Shown piece by piece: positions 1 through 5,222 of a stretch of DNA of 5,222 nt. The position numbers and the translations under genes were made by a program. The first letter of the stretch is position 1; each line of letters begins with the position of its first letter. Source of the DNA: an uncultured Myxococcales bacterium (GTDB lineage Bacteria > Myxococcota_A > Bradymonadia > UBA7976 > UBA1532); assembly GCA_937896275.1 (NCBI GenBank), contig CALBMW010000969.1, positions 1-5,222 on the forward strand, written 5' to 3'. The notes under the pieces were generated by a model. The model did not search any database, had not been told where the DNA came from, and saw nothing but the letters and a program-made list of their open reading frames with translations.

Positions 1-1062
1 CCCAGCGGGCGCAGCGTGGGCGCCGGCCGTCGACTCCTTCGGCTTGGGCCCCTCGGCCAGCCAGCTGCCGAGTGGCTTGGCCGTCCCGCGCGCCGAGGGC
101 TCGGGGGGGGGCGGCGCGCTGGGCGCCTCGACGGTGTAGATGATGCCCTCGAAGTAGAGGCGGCTGATCGCCGAGAGCGCGTCGAGATCAGGCAGCTCGG
201 CGTCGTCGATCGCCTGGAGCGCCGAGCGGTGACCGTCGAACAACCGCAACAGCGCGTTGACCTCGTCGGGCAGCTCGGCGAGGCGCTCGGCGAGCTCGGT
301 GTAGTCCACCTGGAACACCGTCTCGAGCGGTGGCAGCTGCTCGCACATGCGGCCCCACTCGTCGACCCGCCGCATGCCCTCCATCAGCAGGCCCTGGGTG
401 CTCGTCTTGATCACCGTGGGCCGCTCGGGCGGGCGGAAGTCGATCTCGAAGGTGCCCTTCTCCCAGGTCAGCAGGCGGTAGACCGCCTCCTCGCCGTGCA
501 GCGCGCCGGCTTCGGCGTCGATGACCCGACCGTCCTCGAAGAACATGCGGGCGGAGCCGCGCTCGCGCTCGATCGCCAGCACGCCGGTCTTGCGGCTCAT
601 CTCGATGGTCTGCAGCAGATCGACGACGCCCATGTCCTCGAGCGAACCGAAGAAGCGCCGCTTGTCCTTGCGCTCCAGGCTCTCGCGCTCCCGCTTCTGC
701 AGCACCATGCGGACGCGGGTGATGACCTCTTTGATGTAGATGGGCTTGGTCAGGTAGTCGTCGGCGCCCAGCTCGAGGCCGCGCACCTTGTTCTCGACCG
801 AGGTCTCGTCGGTGAGGAAGAGGAAGGGGATCTCGGCGAGATCCGCGTTCTCCTTCAGCCTGCGGCACAGCTCGTAGCCGTCGAGGACCGGCATCGCGGT
901 GTCCGCCAGCACCAGCGCAGGCCGGGACGCCTCGACCTTGGAGAGCGCCTCGGCCCCGTTGGTCGCCGTCGTCACCGAGAAGCCGGCGTTGCGCAGCGAC
1001 ACCTCCATGACGCGGAGGCTCTTCGCGTCGTCGTCGACCAGGAGGAGGTTCTGCTTCGCCAT
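1..1062 (-). CDS. Response regulator: receiver domain plus DUF4388 (PATAN) domain, 3' end outside window
   Basis: The ATG is at 1062-1060 and 354 codons are open to the window edge, with no stop seen. Residues 4-123 form a CheY-like receiver. The acidic pocket is D10/D11/D12, the phospho-acceptor is D54 (in LADTAMP), T84 is the switch residue and K106 is in the KP pair, so it should be phosphorylatable. A charged, helical linker (about 123-136) leads to a DUF4388/PATAN domain at about 137-235 (GSLEDMGVVDLLQ, then TGVLAIE, then FFEDGRVIDAEAG), followed by a helical segment to about 312 and a Pro-rich tail (APSAPPPPEPSA). No DNA-binding or enzymatic output domain is visible, so it probably signals by protein contact; the cognate kinase is not in the window. 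The ribosome site is weak: AGAGG lies only 1 nt from the ATG and GGGTGG lies 9 nt upstream. The start is supported by the typical receiver N-terminus. It is co-directional with the helicase upstream, 197 bp away. Family assignment is firm; the physiological role is unknown. Confidence 0.93.
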   Translation of the reverse strand, partial: MAKQNLLLVDDDAKSLRVMEVSLRNAGFSVTTATNGAEALSKVEASRPALVLADTAMPVLDGYELCRRLKENADLAEIPFLFLTDETSVENKVRGLELGADDYLTKPIYIKEVITRVRMVLQKRERESLERKDKRRFFGSLEDMGVVDLLQTIEMSRKTGVLAIERERGSARMFFEDGRVIDAEAGALHGEEAVYRLLTWEKGTFEIDFRPPERPTVIKTSTQGLLMEGMRRVDEWGRMCEQLPPLETVFQVDYTELAERLAELPDEVNALLRLFDGHRSALQAIDDAELPDLDALSAISRLYFEGIIYTVEAPSAPPPPEPSARGTAKPLGSWLAEGPKPKESTAGAHAAPAG

Positions 1063-1094
1063 GCCTCTATGCCACCCATCCGGAAAGCGGACCC

Positions 1095-1147
1095 ACCGTC
1101 GCCGCGAGGGCGACCACCACAGAAACCGTCGCCGTCGCGACGACCAC
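1095..1147. repeat. Two imperfect 23-bp direct repeats upstream of the response regulator
   Basis: Copies at 1095-1117 and 1125-1147 match at 18 of 23 positions with a 30-bp period. Both begin with ACCGTCGCC and end with CGACCAC. The second copy contains the 10-bp palindrome CGTCGCGACG (1133-1142). They lie 33-85 bp upstream of the response-regulator start, in the only non-coding stretch on that side. They could be tandem regulator-binding sites or part of a 5' leader, or simply GC-biased coincidence. In the rest of the 1063-1259 gap I see no convincing promoter, terminator or RNA gene. Confidence 0.4.
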
Positions 1148-1259
1148 CGGGGACGCCGACGTCCTCACGGCGAAGAGCCGAGACCCTGTGAAAGCGGAGA
1201 CACTGTGGCTGGCCCAGCCGCCTGCGTAAAGAACCTGCGCCCCGCGAGACCCCGTCGGC

Positions 1260-3272
1260 TCAACCGTCGCGCGCCAGGCTGGCGAACATCTCGTCGAAGG
1301 CGGAGCGGTTCTTCTCCGCGCGCTCGGCCTCGCTCGGCGGCGGCACGGCCCCCGACCTTCCCCCGGCGAACAGCGCTTCGGGGATCTCGTCGAGGAAGCG
1401 CGAGGGCCGTCGCCGCGAGATGCGCCCGAACTTGAGCCGCCGGTCGGCGCCCGTGAGCGTCAGGTGCTGCTGGGCCCGGGTGATGCCCACGTAGACGAGG
1501 CGACGCTCCTCGGCCAGCTCGCCGTCGCCGTCCAGCACGCGCTGGTGCGGCATCAGCCCCTCCTCGAAGCCCACCAGGTACACGAACGGGAACTCGAGCC
1601 CCTTCGAACCGTGCAGCGTCATGAGGCTGATCTCGTCCGCGCCCGCGTCACCATCCTCCTGGCGCCGCGTGTCCAGGCTGAGGCGGGCGAGGTAGTCGTC
1701 CAGGCTGCCGTCGGGGCGCCGCGCCTGGAAGGCCGCGAGCGCGCTGGCGACCTCCTCGATGTTGTCGAGGCGCTTGCGCACCTGCCGCGGCTGCTTGTGC
1801 ACGCGCACCAGGGCGTCGGCGAAGTCGAGCTTGCGGATGAGATCGCGGCACACCTCGCCGAAGGGCTCGCGCGGGAAGCGCGCGCGGAAGGTTCGCAGCA
1901 GCGCGTCGAGCGCGACGAGCTGCCGCTGCGCCTTGGGCCCCACGTCCGGCACGCGGTCGGGTCGCTCGACCAGCCGCCAGAAGGGCTCGCCCGTGTCGCG
2001 CGCGTGGTCGCCGATGCGCTGGATCGTCACGTCACCGATGCCGCGCATGGGGTAATTCACGATGCGGCGGAACGCGGCCTCGTCGAAGGGGTTGGCGATC
2101 ACGCGCAGGTAGCCGACGAGATCGCGCACCTCCTTGCGATCGTAGAAGCGCGTGCCGCCGACCACGCGGTAGGGGATGTCGGCCTGGCGCACGGCGTCCT
2201 CGACCACGCGCGACTGGGCGTTGGTGCGATAGAGGATCGCGAAGTCGCGCCAGTTCAGGCTCAGCAGGCGCCGTTGCCCGAGCAGATCGGTGGCGACCCA
2301 GCGCGCCTCGTCCTCGTCGTTGTCCGTGCGCTGGTAGCGCAGCAGCGCGCCGTCGCCGTGATCGCTCCACAGCGTCTTGTCGTGTCGTTCCACGTTGTTG
2401 CGGATGACGTGGTTGGCCGCGCGCAGGATGTTGTTGGTCGATCGGTAGTTCTGGGTCAGGGCGATCATCCGCGCGCCCGGGAAGTGCTTGTCGAAGGCGA
2501 GGATGTTGCCGGCCACCGCCCCGCGCCAGGCATAGATCGACTGATCGTCGTCGCCCACCACACACACATTGCCGTGGCCGCGCACGAGGCCCTTCACCAT
2601 GCGCAGTTGGGCCCCGTTGGTGTCCTGATACTCGTCGACCATGACGTAGCGGAACCGGTGGGCCCAGCGCTCCGACACCTCGGGGTCGGTCTCCATGGTG
2701 CGCACGGGCATGCCGATGAGGTCGTCGAAGTCGACCCCGTTCATCGCGCGCAGGCGCTGCTCGTAGAGCGGCAGGACGTGGTGAACGACCGCGTCGACAC
2801 CGCCCAGGCGGGGGTTGGGCGCCTCGAGGCGGCCCTTGAAGTGGCTGACGCGCGCGTGGACGGCGCTCGGATCGTAGCGCTGCGGATCGAAGCCCAGCCG
2901 CTCGAGCGCCAGCCGGACGGCGTCCTTCTGGTCGCCCTCGTCGAGGATGGTGAAGCCCTTCGACAGGCCCACCGCGGTCGCCTCTTCGCGCAGGAACTGA
3001 ACGCCCAGCGCGTGGAAGGTGGACAGCACGGCGCCCCGGCCCGCCCGGCCGACCATGTGCTTCACGCGCTCCTGCATCTCGCCGGCCGCCTTGTTGGTGA
3101 AGGACAGCGCCAGGATGCGATCGGCGGCGACCCCGCGGTCGAGCAGGTGGGCGATGCGGACCGTGATCACGCGCGTCTTGCCCGACCCGGCGCCCGCCAG
3201 CACCAGCAACGGGCCCTCGGTCGTGGTGACCGCCTCTCGCTGCTGCGGGTTGAGGCTCGACAGGTCGGCCAC
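1260..3272 (-). CDS. rep: Rep-type ATP-dependent 3'-5' DNA helicase (UvrD/Rep/PcrA family, SF1A)
   Basis: This 670-residue protein carries all the SF1A helicase motifs: Q motif N8/Q11, Walker A GAGSGKT (27-33, K32), motif Ia (LSFTNKAAGEM, 56-66), Walker B DEYQD (213-217), motif III GDDDQSIYAWRGA (240-252), motif IV QNYRS (274-278), motif V LMTLHGSKGLEF (550-561) and motif VI VYVGITRAQ (593-601, R599). The family uses ATP to translocate 3'-5' on single-stranded DNA, unwinding duplex and clearing proteins ahead of replication forks. Three traits favour Rep over PcrA/UvrD: length near E. coli Rep (about 673), Rep-like blocks such as GGTRFYDRKE and EFPFVYLVG, and a short C-terminus with no visible Tudor-like tail. 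PcrA-like residues also occur, so the Rep label is likely rather than certain. The GTG start is fixed by GAGGA 7 nt upstream, by no other in-frame start in the intergenic region, and by the standard N-terminus. It is divergent from fadR. A role in replication or repair is inferred from the family. Confidence 0.96.
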   Translation of the reverse strand: MADLSSLNPQQREAVTTTEGPLLVLAGAGSGKTRVITVRIAHLLDRGVAADRILALSFTNKAAGEMQERVKHMVGRAGRGAVLSTFHALGVQFLREEATAVGLSKGFTILDEGDQKDAVRLALERLGFDPQRYDPSAVHARVSHFKGRLEAPNPRLGGVDAVVHHVLPLYEQRLRAMNGVDFDDLIGMPVRTMETDPEVSERWAHRFRYVMVDEYQDTNGAQLRMVKGLVRGHGNVCVVGDDDQSIYAWRGAVAGNILAFDKHFPGARMIALTQNYRSTNNILRAANHVIRNNVERHDKTLWSDHGDGALLRYQRTDNDEDEARWVATDLLGQRRLLSLNWRDFAILYRTNAQSRVVEDAVRQADIPYRVVGGTRFYDRKEVRDLVGYLRVIANPFDEAAFRRIVNYPMRGIGDVTIQRIGDHARDTGEPFWRLVERPDRVPDVGPKAQRQLVALDALLRTFRARFPREPFGEVCRDLIRKLDFADALVRVHKQPRQVRKRLDNIEEVASALAAFQARRPDGSLDDYLARLSLDTRRQEDGDAGADEISLMTLHGSKGLEFPFVYLVGFEEGLMPHQRVLDGDGELAEERRLVYVGITRAQQHLTLTGADRRLKFGRISRRRPSRFLDEIPEALFAGGRSGAVPPPSEAERAEKNRSAFDEMFASLARDG

Positions 3273-3279
3273 GGACGGG

Positions 3280-3284
3280 TCCTC
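3280..3284 (-). promoter_or_regulatory. Ribosome binding site deciding the GTG start of rep
   Basis: On the minus strand GAGGA sits 7 nt before the GTG codon at 3272-3270. No other in-frame ATG, GTG or TTG was found upstream through the intergenic region, so this site settles the helicase start on a non-ATG codon. Confidence 0.75.
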
Positions 3285-3315
3285 GGAGGCAGAGGCCTGA
3301 GGGGCAGGGCGGGCA

Positions 3316-3346
3316 AGTATAGCGAGCCGTCGGCGCCGCTTGACAA
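3316..3346 (-). promoter_or_regulatory. Putative sigma-70-like promoter of rep
   Basis: Reading the minus strand, TTGTCA (3346-3341, 5 of 6 to the -35 consensus) is followed after 19 bp by TATACT (3321-3316, 5 of 6 to the -10 consensus). Transcription would begin near 3309 and give a leader of about 37 nt containing the GAGGA ribosome site. The 19-bp spacer is longer than the ideal 17, so the -10 element is the stronger part of the evidence. Its -35 overlaps the -35 of the plus-strand fadR promoter. The call is by eye and untested. Confidence 0.5.
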
Positions 3347-3368
3347 GTGCAGAAAACGACCCTACAAG
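3340..3368 (+). promoter_or_regulatory. Putative sigma-70-like promoter of fadR-etfBA
   Basis: A perfect -35 hexamer TTGACA (3340-3345) is followed by a 17-bp spacer and TACAAG (3363-3368, 4 of 6 to TATAAT). The start of transcription would be near 3375, about 9 bp before the FadR palindrome, so a repressor bound there would sit on the initially transcribed region. This is the only promoter-like signal seen upstream of fadR-etfB-etfA, and the tight gene spacing suggests it drives all three. Confidence 0.6.
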
Positions 3369-3383
3369 CGTTCAGCCCTGCGG

Positions 3384-3401
3384 TGAATGAGTGTTCATTC
3401 A
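3384..3401. promoter_or_regulatory. FadR (TetR-type) operator palindrome
   Basis: TGAATGA-GTGT-TCATTCA is a perfect inverted repeat with 7-bp arms and a 4-bp centre, AT-rich inside a very GC-rich region. The arms are the same as those of the operator I recall for Bacillus FadR/YsiA (TGAATGA-N4-TCATTCA). It lies just downstream of the predicted -10 and upstream of the fadR gene, where a bound dimer would block transcription. No second copy was seen in the window. Identity with the FadR site is from memory of the family; binding is inferred. Confidence 0.82.
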
Positions 3402-3433
3402 TGCACCCTCGTTCACGCAGCGCCCGCGCCGAC

Positions 3434-3440
3434 GGAGGAG
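3434..3440 (+). promoter_or_regulatory. Strong ribosome binding site favouring an ATC start for fadR
   Basis: GGAGGAG is a near-perfect match to the anti-Shine-Dalgarno complement and ends 7 nt before ATC at 3448-3450, which is ideal spacing. No ATG, GTG or TTG follows it at a usable distance in the fadR frame. It could be a chance purine run inside an Arg-rich extension if translation begins at the GTG at 3391 instead. Confidence 0.55.
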
Positions 3441-3447
3441 CCGGGTC

Positions 3448-4062
3448 ATCGCCACGCCCCGCACCGATCCCAACGAGAAGCGCCGCCGCATCCTCGACGC
3501 GGCGGTTCAGGTCTTCGCGGCCCGCGGCTTCTACAACGCCCGGGTGAGCGACATCGCCAAGGAGGCGGGCGTCGCCGACGGCACCATCTATCTCTATTTC
3601 AAGAACAAGGATGACCTGCTCATCAGCCTCTTCGAGGACCGGATGGAGGTCATCATCGCGGACTTCCGACGCAAGCTCACGGGCACCGACAGCGCCCGCG
3701 ATCAGCTGCGCATCTTCGTCGAGACGCACCTTCAGATGGTGGCCGACCAGCCGAGTTTGGCCGAGGTGCTCACGGTCGAGCTGCGGCAGTCGTCGAAGTT
3801 CATGCGCGAGTACAAAGCCCCCAAGTTCCAGGAATACCTGGGCTTGCTCGAAGAGGTCGTGGAGCGCGGGCGCCAGACCGGCGAGTTTCGCCGCGACCTC
3901 GATCCTCGCATCACGCGGCGCGTCCTCTTCGGGGCCCTCGACGAGGTCAGCCTTTACTGGGTGTCGACCCGCCGAAAGCCCTACACCCTCGAGCGCGCCG
4001 CCAAGGAAATCCTGTCCATCTGCGCAACGGGCGTCTTCAGCGCCAAGGAGTTGAAGCCTTGA
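3448..4062 (+). CDS. fadR: TetR-family fatty-acid degradation repressor, FadR/YsiA type
   Basis: Counting from the preferred ATC start, the protein has 204 residues. The TetR helix-turn-helix spans about 15-62, and the stretch from AGVADGTIYLYFKNK (40-54) to LLISLF is almost the same as I recall for B. subtilis FadR; VELRQS and the late FGALDE block also match. FadR represses beta-oxidation genes and is released by long-chain acyl-CoA bound in the C-terminal domain. The start is uncertain. The only standard start codon is GTG at 3391 (223 residues), but it lies inside the operator, has only a weak GGTGA site, and would add 19 Arg-rich residues with atypical codons (CGA, CGG, AGG in a row). 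ATC at 3448 has GGAGGAG 7 nt upstream and gives M-ATPRTD and a normal TetR length. A single-base change or read error from ATG is also possible. The stop overlaps etfB, indicating one transcript and autoregulation through the palindrome at 3384-3401. Family is firm; ligand and targets are inferred. Confidence 0.92.
   Translation: MATPRTDPNEKRRRILDAAVQVFAARGFYNARVSDIAKEAGVADGTIYLYFKNKDDLLISLFEDRMEVIIADFRRKLTGTDSARDQLRIFVETHLQMVADQPSLAEVLTVELRQSSKFMREYKAPKFQEYLGLLEEVVERGRQTGEFRRDLDPRITRRVLFGALDEVSLYWVSTRRKPYTLERAAKEILSICATGVFSAKELKP
4045..4050 (+). promoter_or_regulatory. Ribosome binding site for the TTG start of etfB
   Basis: AAGGAG inside the end of fadR lies 8 nt before the TTG at 4059-4061. 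That codon shares the four bases TTGA with the fadR stop TGA (4060-4062). The layout is typical of translational coupling and fixes the start of etfB at the canonical MKILV N-terminus. Confidence 0.78.
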
Positions 4063-4811
4063 AGATCCTGGTCACCGCCAAGCGGGTCACCGATCCCGAC
4101 TCCAAGATCGTCGTCAAGCCGAACGGCACCCTCGATCTCGACGGGGTCGACTACCGCATGAACTTCTTCTGCGAGATCGCCGTGGAGGAGGCGCTGCGCA
4201 TTCAGGAGAAGCTCGACGACGTCGAGGTCGTCGCCGTCGCCCTCGGCGAAGAGGGGGCCACCAAGGAGGTCCGCACGGCCCTCGCGATGGGCGCGGACCG
4301 CGGCATCCTGGTCGAGTGCGAGGAGAGCCAGCTCGACAGCGATCTGGTCGCGCGCATCCTGGTCAAGATCGTCGAGAAGGAGTCCCCCGACCTGATCATC
4401 ATGGGCAAGCAGGCCGTCGACGGTGACAACAACCAGGTCGGCCAGCTGCTCGCCGAGTACCTGGGGTGGCCGCAGGCGACCTGCGCCTGCGCCATCGACG
4501 TCGAAGGCGAGACGGCCGCCACCGTTCAGCGAGAGGTGGACGGCGGCGTCGAGACGGTGCACGTGACGCTCCCGGCGGTCATCACCACCGACCTGCGCCT
4601 CAACGAACCGCGCTATGCCAGCCTGCCCGGCATCATGAAGGCCAAGCGCAAGAAGCTCGACACCTTCGAGCCGGCGGACTTCGACGTCGACCTCACCCAG
4701 AAGGTCGAGGTGGTCGGCTTCAAGGCCCCGCCCAGCCGTCAGGGGGGCGTGAAGGTCGACTCGGTCGACGCGCTCATCGACAAGCTCGCCAACGAAGCCA
4801 AGGTCATCTGA
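4059..4811 (+). CDS. etfB: Electron transfer flavoprotein beta subunit
   Basis: EtfB is the small subunit of the soluble cytoplasmic EtfAB heterodimer. It binds AMP and carries the loop that docks onto acyl-CoA dehydrogenases; the dimer passes their electrons to ETF:quinone oxidoreductase. The 250 residues match the usual length. Visible hallmarks are the N-terminal MKILVTAKRV, the NFFCEIAVEEAL block (35-46), the nucleotide-binding segment beginning KQAVDGDNNQ (117-126), and the EtfB signature at about 156-200 (QREVDGG, then LRLNEPRYASLPGIMKAK). By alignment from memory, L189 in YASLP corresponds to the recognition-loop leucine of human ETF. The signature and nucleotide loop fit the classical, non-bifurcating type better than FixA, though this was not tested by alignment. 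The TTG start is supported by AAGGAG 8 nt upstream. It lies between fadR, which it overlaps by 4 bp, and etfA, 23 bp downstream, in a probable single operon. No truncation or missing key residue is evident. Confidence 0.97.
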   Translation: MKILVTAKRVTDPDSKIVVKPNGTLDLDGVDYRMNFFCEIAVEEALRIQEKLDDVEVVAVALGEEGATKEVRTALAMGADRGILVECEESQLDSDLVARILVKIVEKESPDLIIMGKQAVDGDNNQVGQLLAEYLGWPQATCACAIDVEGETAATVQREVDGGVETVHVTLPAVITTDLRLNEPRYASLPGIMKAKRKKLDTFEPADFDVDLTQKVEVVGFKAPPSRQGGVKVDSVDALIDKLANEAKVI

Positions 4812-4821
4812 GAACGCAGCC

Positions 4822-4827
4822 AGGGAG
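4822..4827 (+). promoter_or_regulatory. Ribosome binding site of etfA
   Basis: AGGGAG ends 7 nt before the ATG at 4835, within the 23-bp gap after etfB. No promoter or terminator fits in this gap, so etfA is co-transcribed with etfB but has its own good initiation site. Confidence 0.75.
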
Positions 4828-4834
4828 AATCGAC

Positions 4835-5222
4835 ATGAGCAAGATCCTCGTCCTCGCCGAGCAGCAGTTCGGCAAGCTGGCCAACGCGACCTTCAGCGCC
4901 ATCGGCGCGGCGCGCATCCTGGCCGAGAAGACGGGCGCCACCTACGACATCGCCGTGGCGGGCGACGGTGTCGGCGCCGTCGCCGAGAAGCTGGCGGGCT
5001 ACGGGGCAGCCAAGGTGTGGCTGCTCGAGGACCCGGCGCTGGGCGACTACACCGCGCAGGCCTACGCGCAGGCCTTCAGCACCGCCGCCGCGGCCGCGGG
5101 CGCCACCTTCGTGATCGCCGCCGCCACCGCGATCGGCAAGGACTGCACCCCGCGCGTCGCCGCCCGCCTCGGCGCCGGTCAAGCCAGCGACATCGTGGCC
5201 ATCAACGGCGACGCGGGCGCCC
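4835..5222 (+). CDS. etfA: Electron transfer flavoprotein alpha subunit, N-terminal part (3' end outside window)
   Basis: The first 129 residues of EtfA are present; a full EtfA is normally a little over 300, so more than half lies beyond the right edge. The visible part is the N-terminal alpha/beta domain: MSKILVLAEQ at the start, a VAGDG turn (41-45), the GYGAAKVWLLED segment (55-66), and the conserved block ATAIGKDCTPRVAARLGAG (97-115) followed by SDI. The FAD-binding C-terminal domain, including the usual Etf alpha signature, is not in the window and cannot be assessed. EtfA pairs with the EtfB encoded just upstream and holds the redox-active FAD that accepts electrons from acyl-CoA dehydrogenases. 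The ATG start is set by AGGGAG 7 nt upstream and by the standard N-terminus. The gene order etfB-etfA is the common bacterial arrangement, and control through the upstream fadR promoter is inferred. The sequence is unusually Ala-rich at 84-97, which fits the local GC bias. Confidence 0.96.
   Translation, partial: MSKILVLAEQQFGKLANATFSAIGAARILAEKTGATYDIAVAGDGVGAVAEKLAGYGAAKVWLLEDPALGDYTAQAYAQAFSTAAAAAGATFVIAAATAIGKDCTPRVAARLGAGQASDIVAINGDAGA

Noticed and set aside
16..1191. A 391-codon plus-strand open frame antisense to the response regulator
   Set aside because: The opposite strand encodes a receiver with all catalytic residues plus DUF4388; this frame has only low-complexity reverse-strand composition.
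1083..1198. Nine-base direct repeat GAAAGCGGA at 1083-1091 and 1190-1198, considered as an element boundary
   Set aside because: It is too short, has no inverted ends or transposase between the copies, and the interval is only about 100 bp of ordinary intergenic DNA.
1207..1219. Short hairpin GGCTGGCCCAGCC, about 40 bp past the rep stop, considered as a terminator
   Set aside because: The stem is only 5-6 bp with a minimal loop and no U-tract follows on the minus strand. It is common by chance at this GC content.
1464..3386. A 640-codon open frame on the plus strand antisense to the helicase
   Set aside because: It mirrors the helicase almost exactly, has a composition typical of the reverse strand of a GC-rich gene (rich in His, Arg, Val, Leu, Ala), shows no recognisable domain, and runs through the intergenic promoter region. 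The helicase frame carries all SF1 motifs.
2032..3729. A 565-codon minus-strand open frame spanning fadR, the promoter region and rep
   Set aside because: It crosses two real genes and both promoters, is Arg/Pro/Gly-rich and out of frame with rep. It is a GC-bias artefact.
3981..4562. Minus-strand open frames antisense to fadR/etfB
   Set aside because: They are reverse shadows of etfB with Asp/Leu/Val-rich composition and no recognisable domain or ribosome site.
4059..5222. Possibility that etfBA are FixBA or bifurcating Etf proteins
   Set aside because: The EtfB signature, nucleotide-binding loop and partnership with a FadR-like regulator fit the classical fatty-acid type, and no fixC/fixX or butyryl-CoA dehydrogenase is visible. 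The EtfA FAD domain is outside the window, so this is a judgement rather than a proof.

Overview
The window is a compact, high-GC, fully gene-dense stretch of bacterial chromosome. Three things suggest a delta-proteobacterial or Myxococcota-type organism: strong G/C bias at third codon positions, a receiver-plus-DUF4388 (PATAN) response regulator, and a TetR-type FadR fused to an etfBA operon. That placement is an inference from gene content, not a proven taxonomy.

Layout. On the minus strand, left to right: the 5' part of a response regulator with a DUF4388 domain (1-1062, running off the left edge), a 197-bp gap holding two imperfect 23-bp direct repeats, and a complete Rep-type superfamily 1A DNA helicase (1260-3272, GTG start). 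On the plus strand, diverging from the helicase: a TetR-family regulator closely resembling Bacillus FadR/YsiA (3448-4062 by my preferred start; 3391 by the only standard start codon), then etfB (4059-4811, TTG start overlapping the fadR stop) and the first 129 codons of etfA (4835 to the right edge).

The 175-bp divergent region (3273-3447) is the most informative part. It has a good sigma-70-like promoter on each strand whose -35 hexamers overlap at one TTGACAA. Just downstream of the plus-strand promoter is a perfect 7-4-7 palindrome, TGAATGA-GTGT-TCATTCA. The arms match the operator I recall for Bacillus FadR, the TetR-family repressor of fatty-acid beta-oxidation that is released from DNA by long-chain acyl-CoA.

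How the genes work together. EtfA and EtfB form the FAD/AMP electron-transfer flavoprotein that takes electrons from acyl-CoA dehydrogenases and passes them to the quinone pool through ETF:quinone oxidoreductase. The sequence supports a self-contained circuit: FadR represses its own promoter and hence etfBA, and acyl-CoA would relieve repression when fatty acids are being oxidised. The helicase and the response regulator appear functionally unrelated to this circuit. No RNA genes, mobile elements, CRISPR arrays or convincing intrinsic terminators were seen. I found no clearly novel multi-gene system; the points most worth a second look are the FadR operator/etf circuit, the probable ATC start of fadR and the shared -35 of the divergent promoters.
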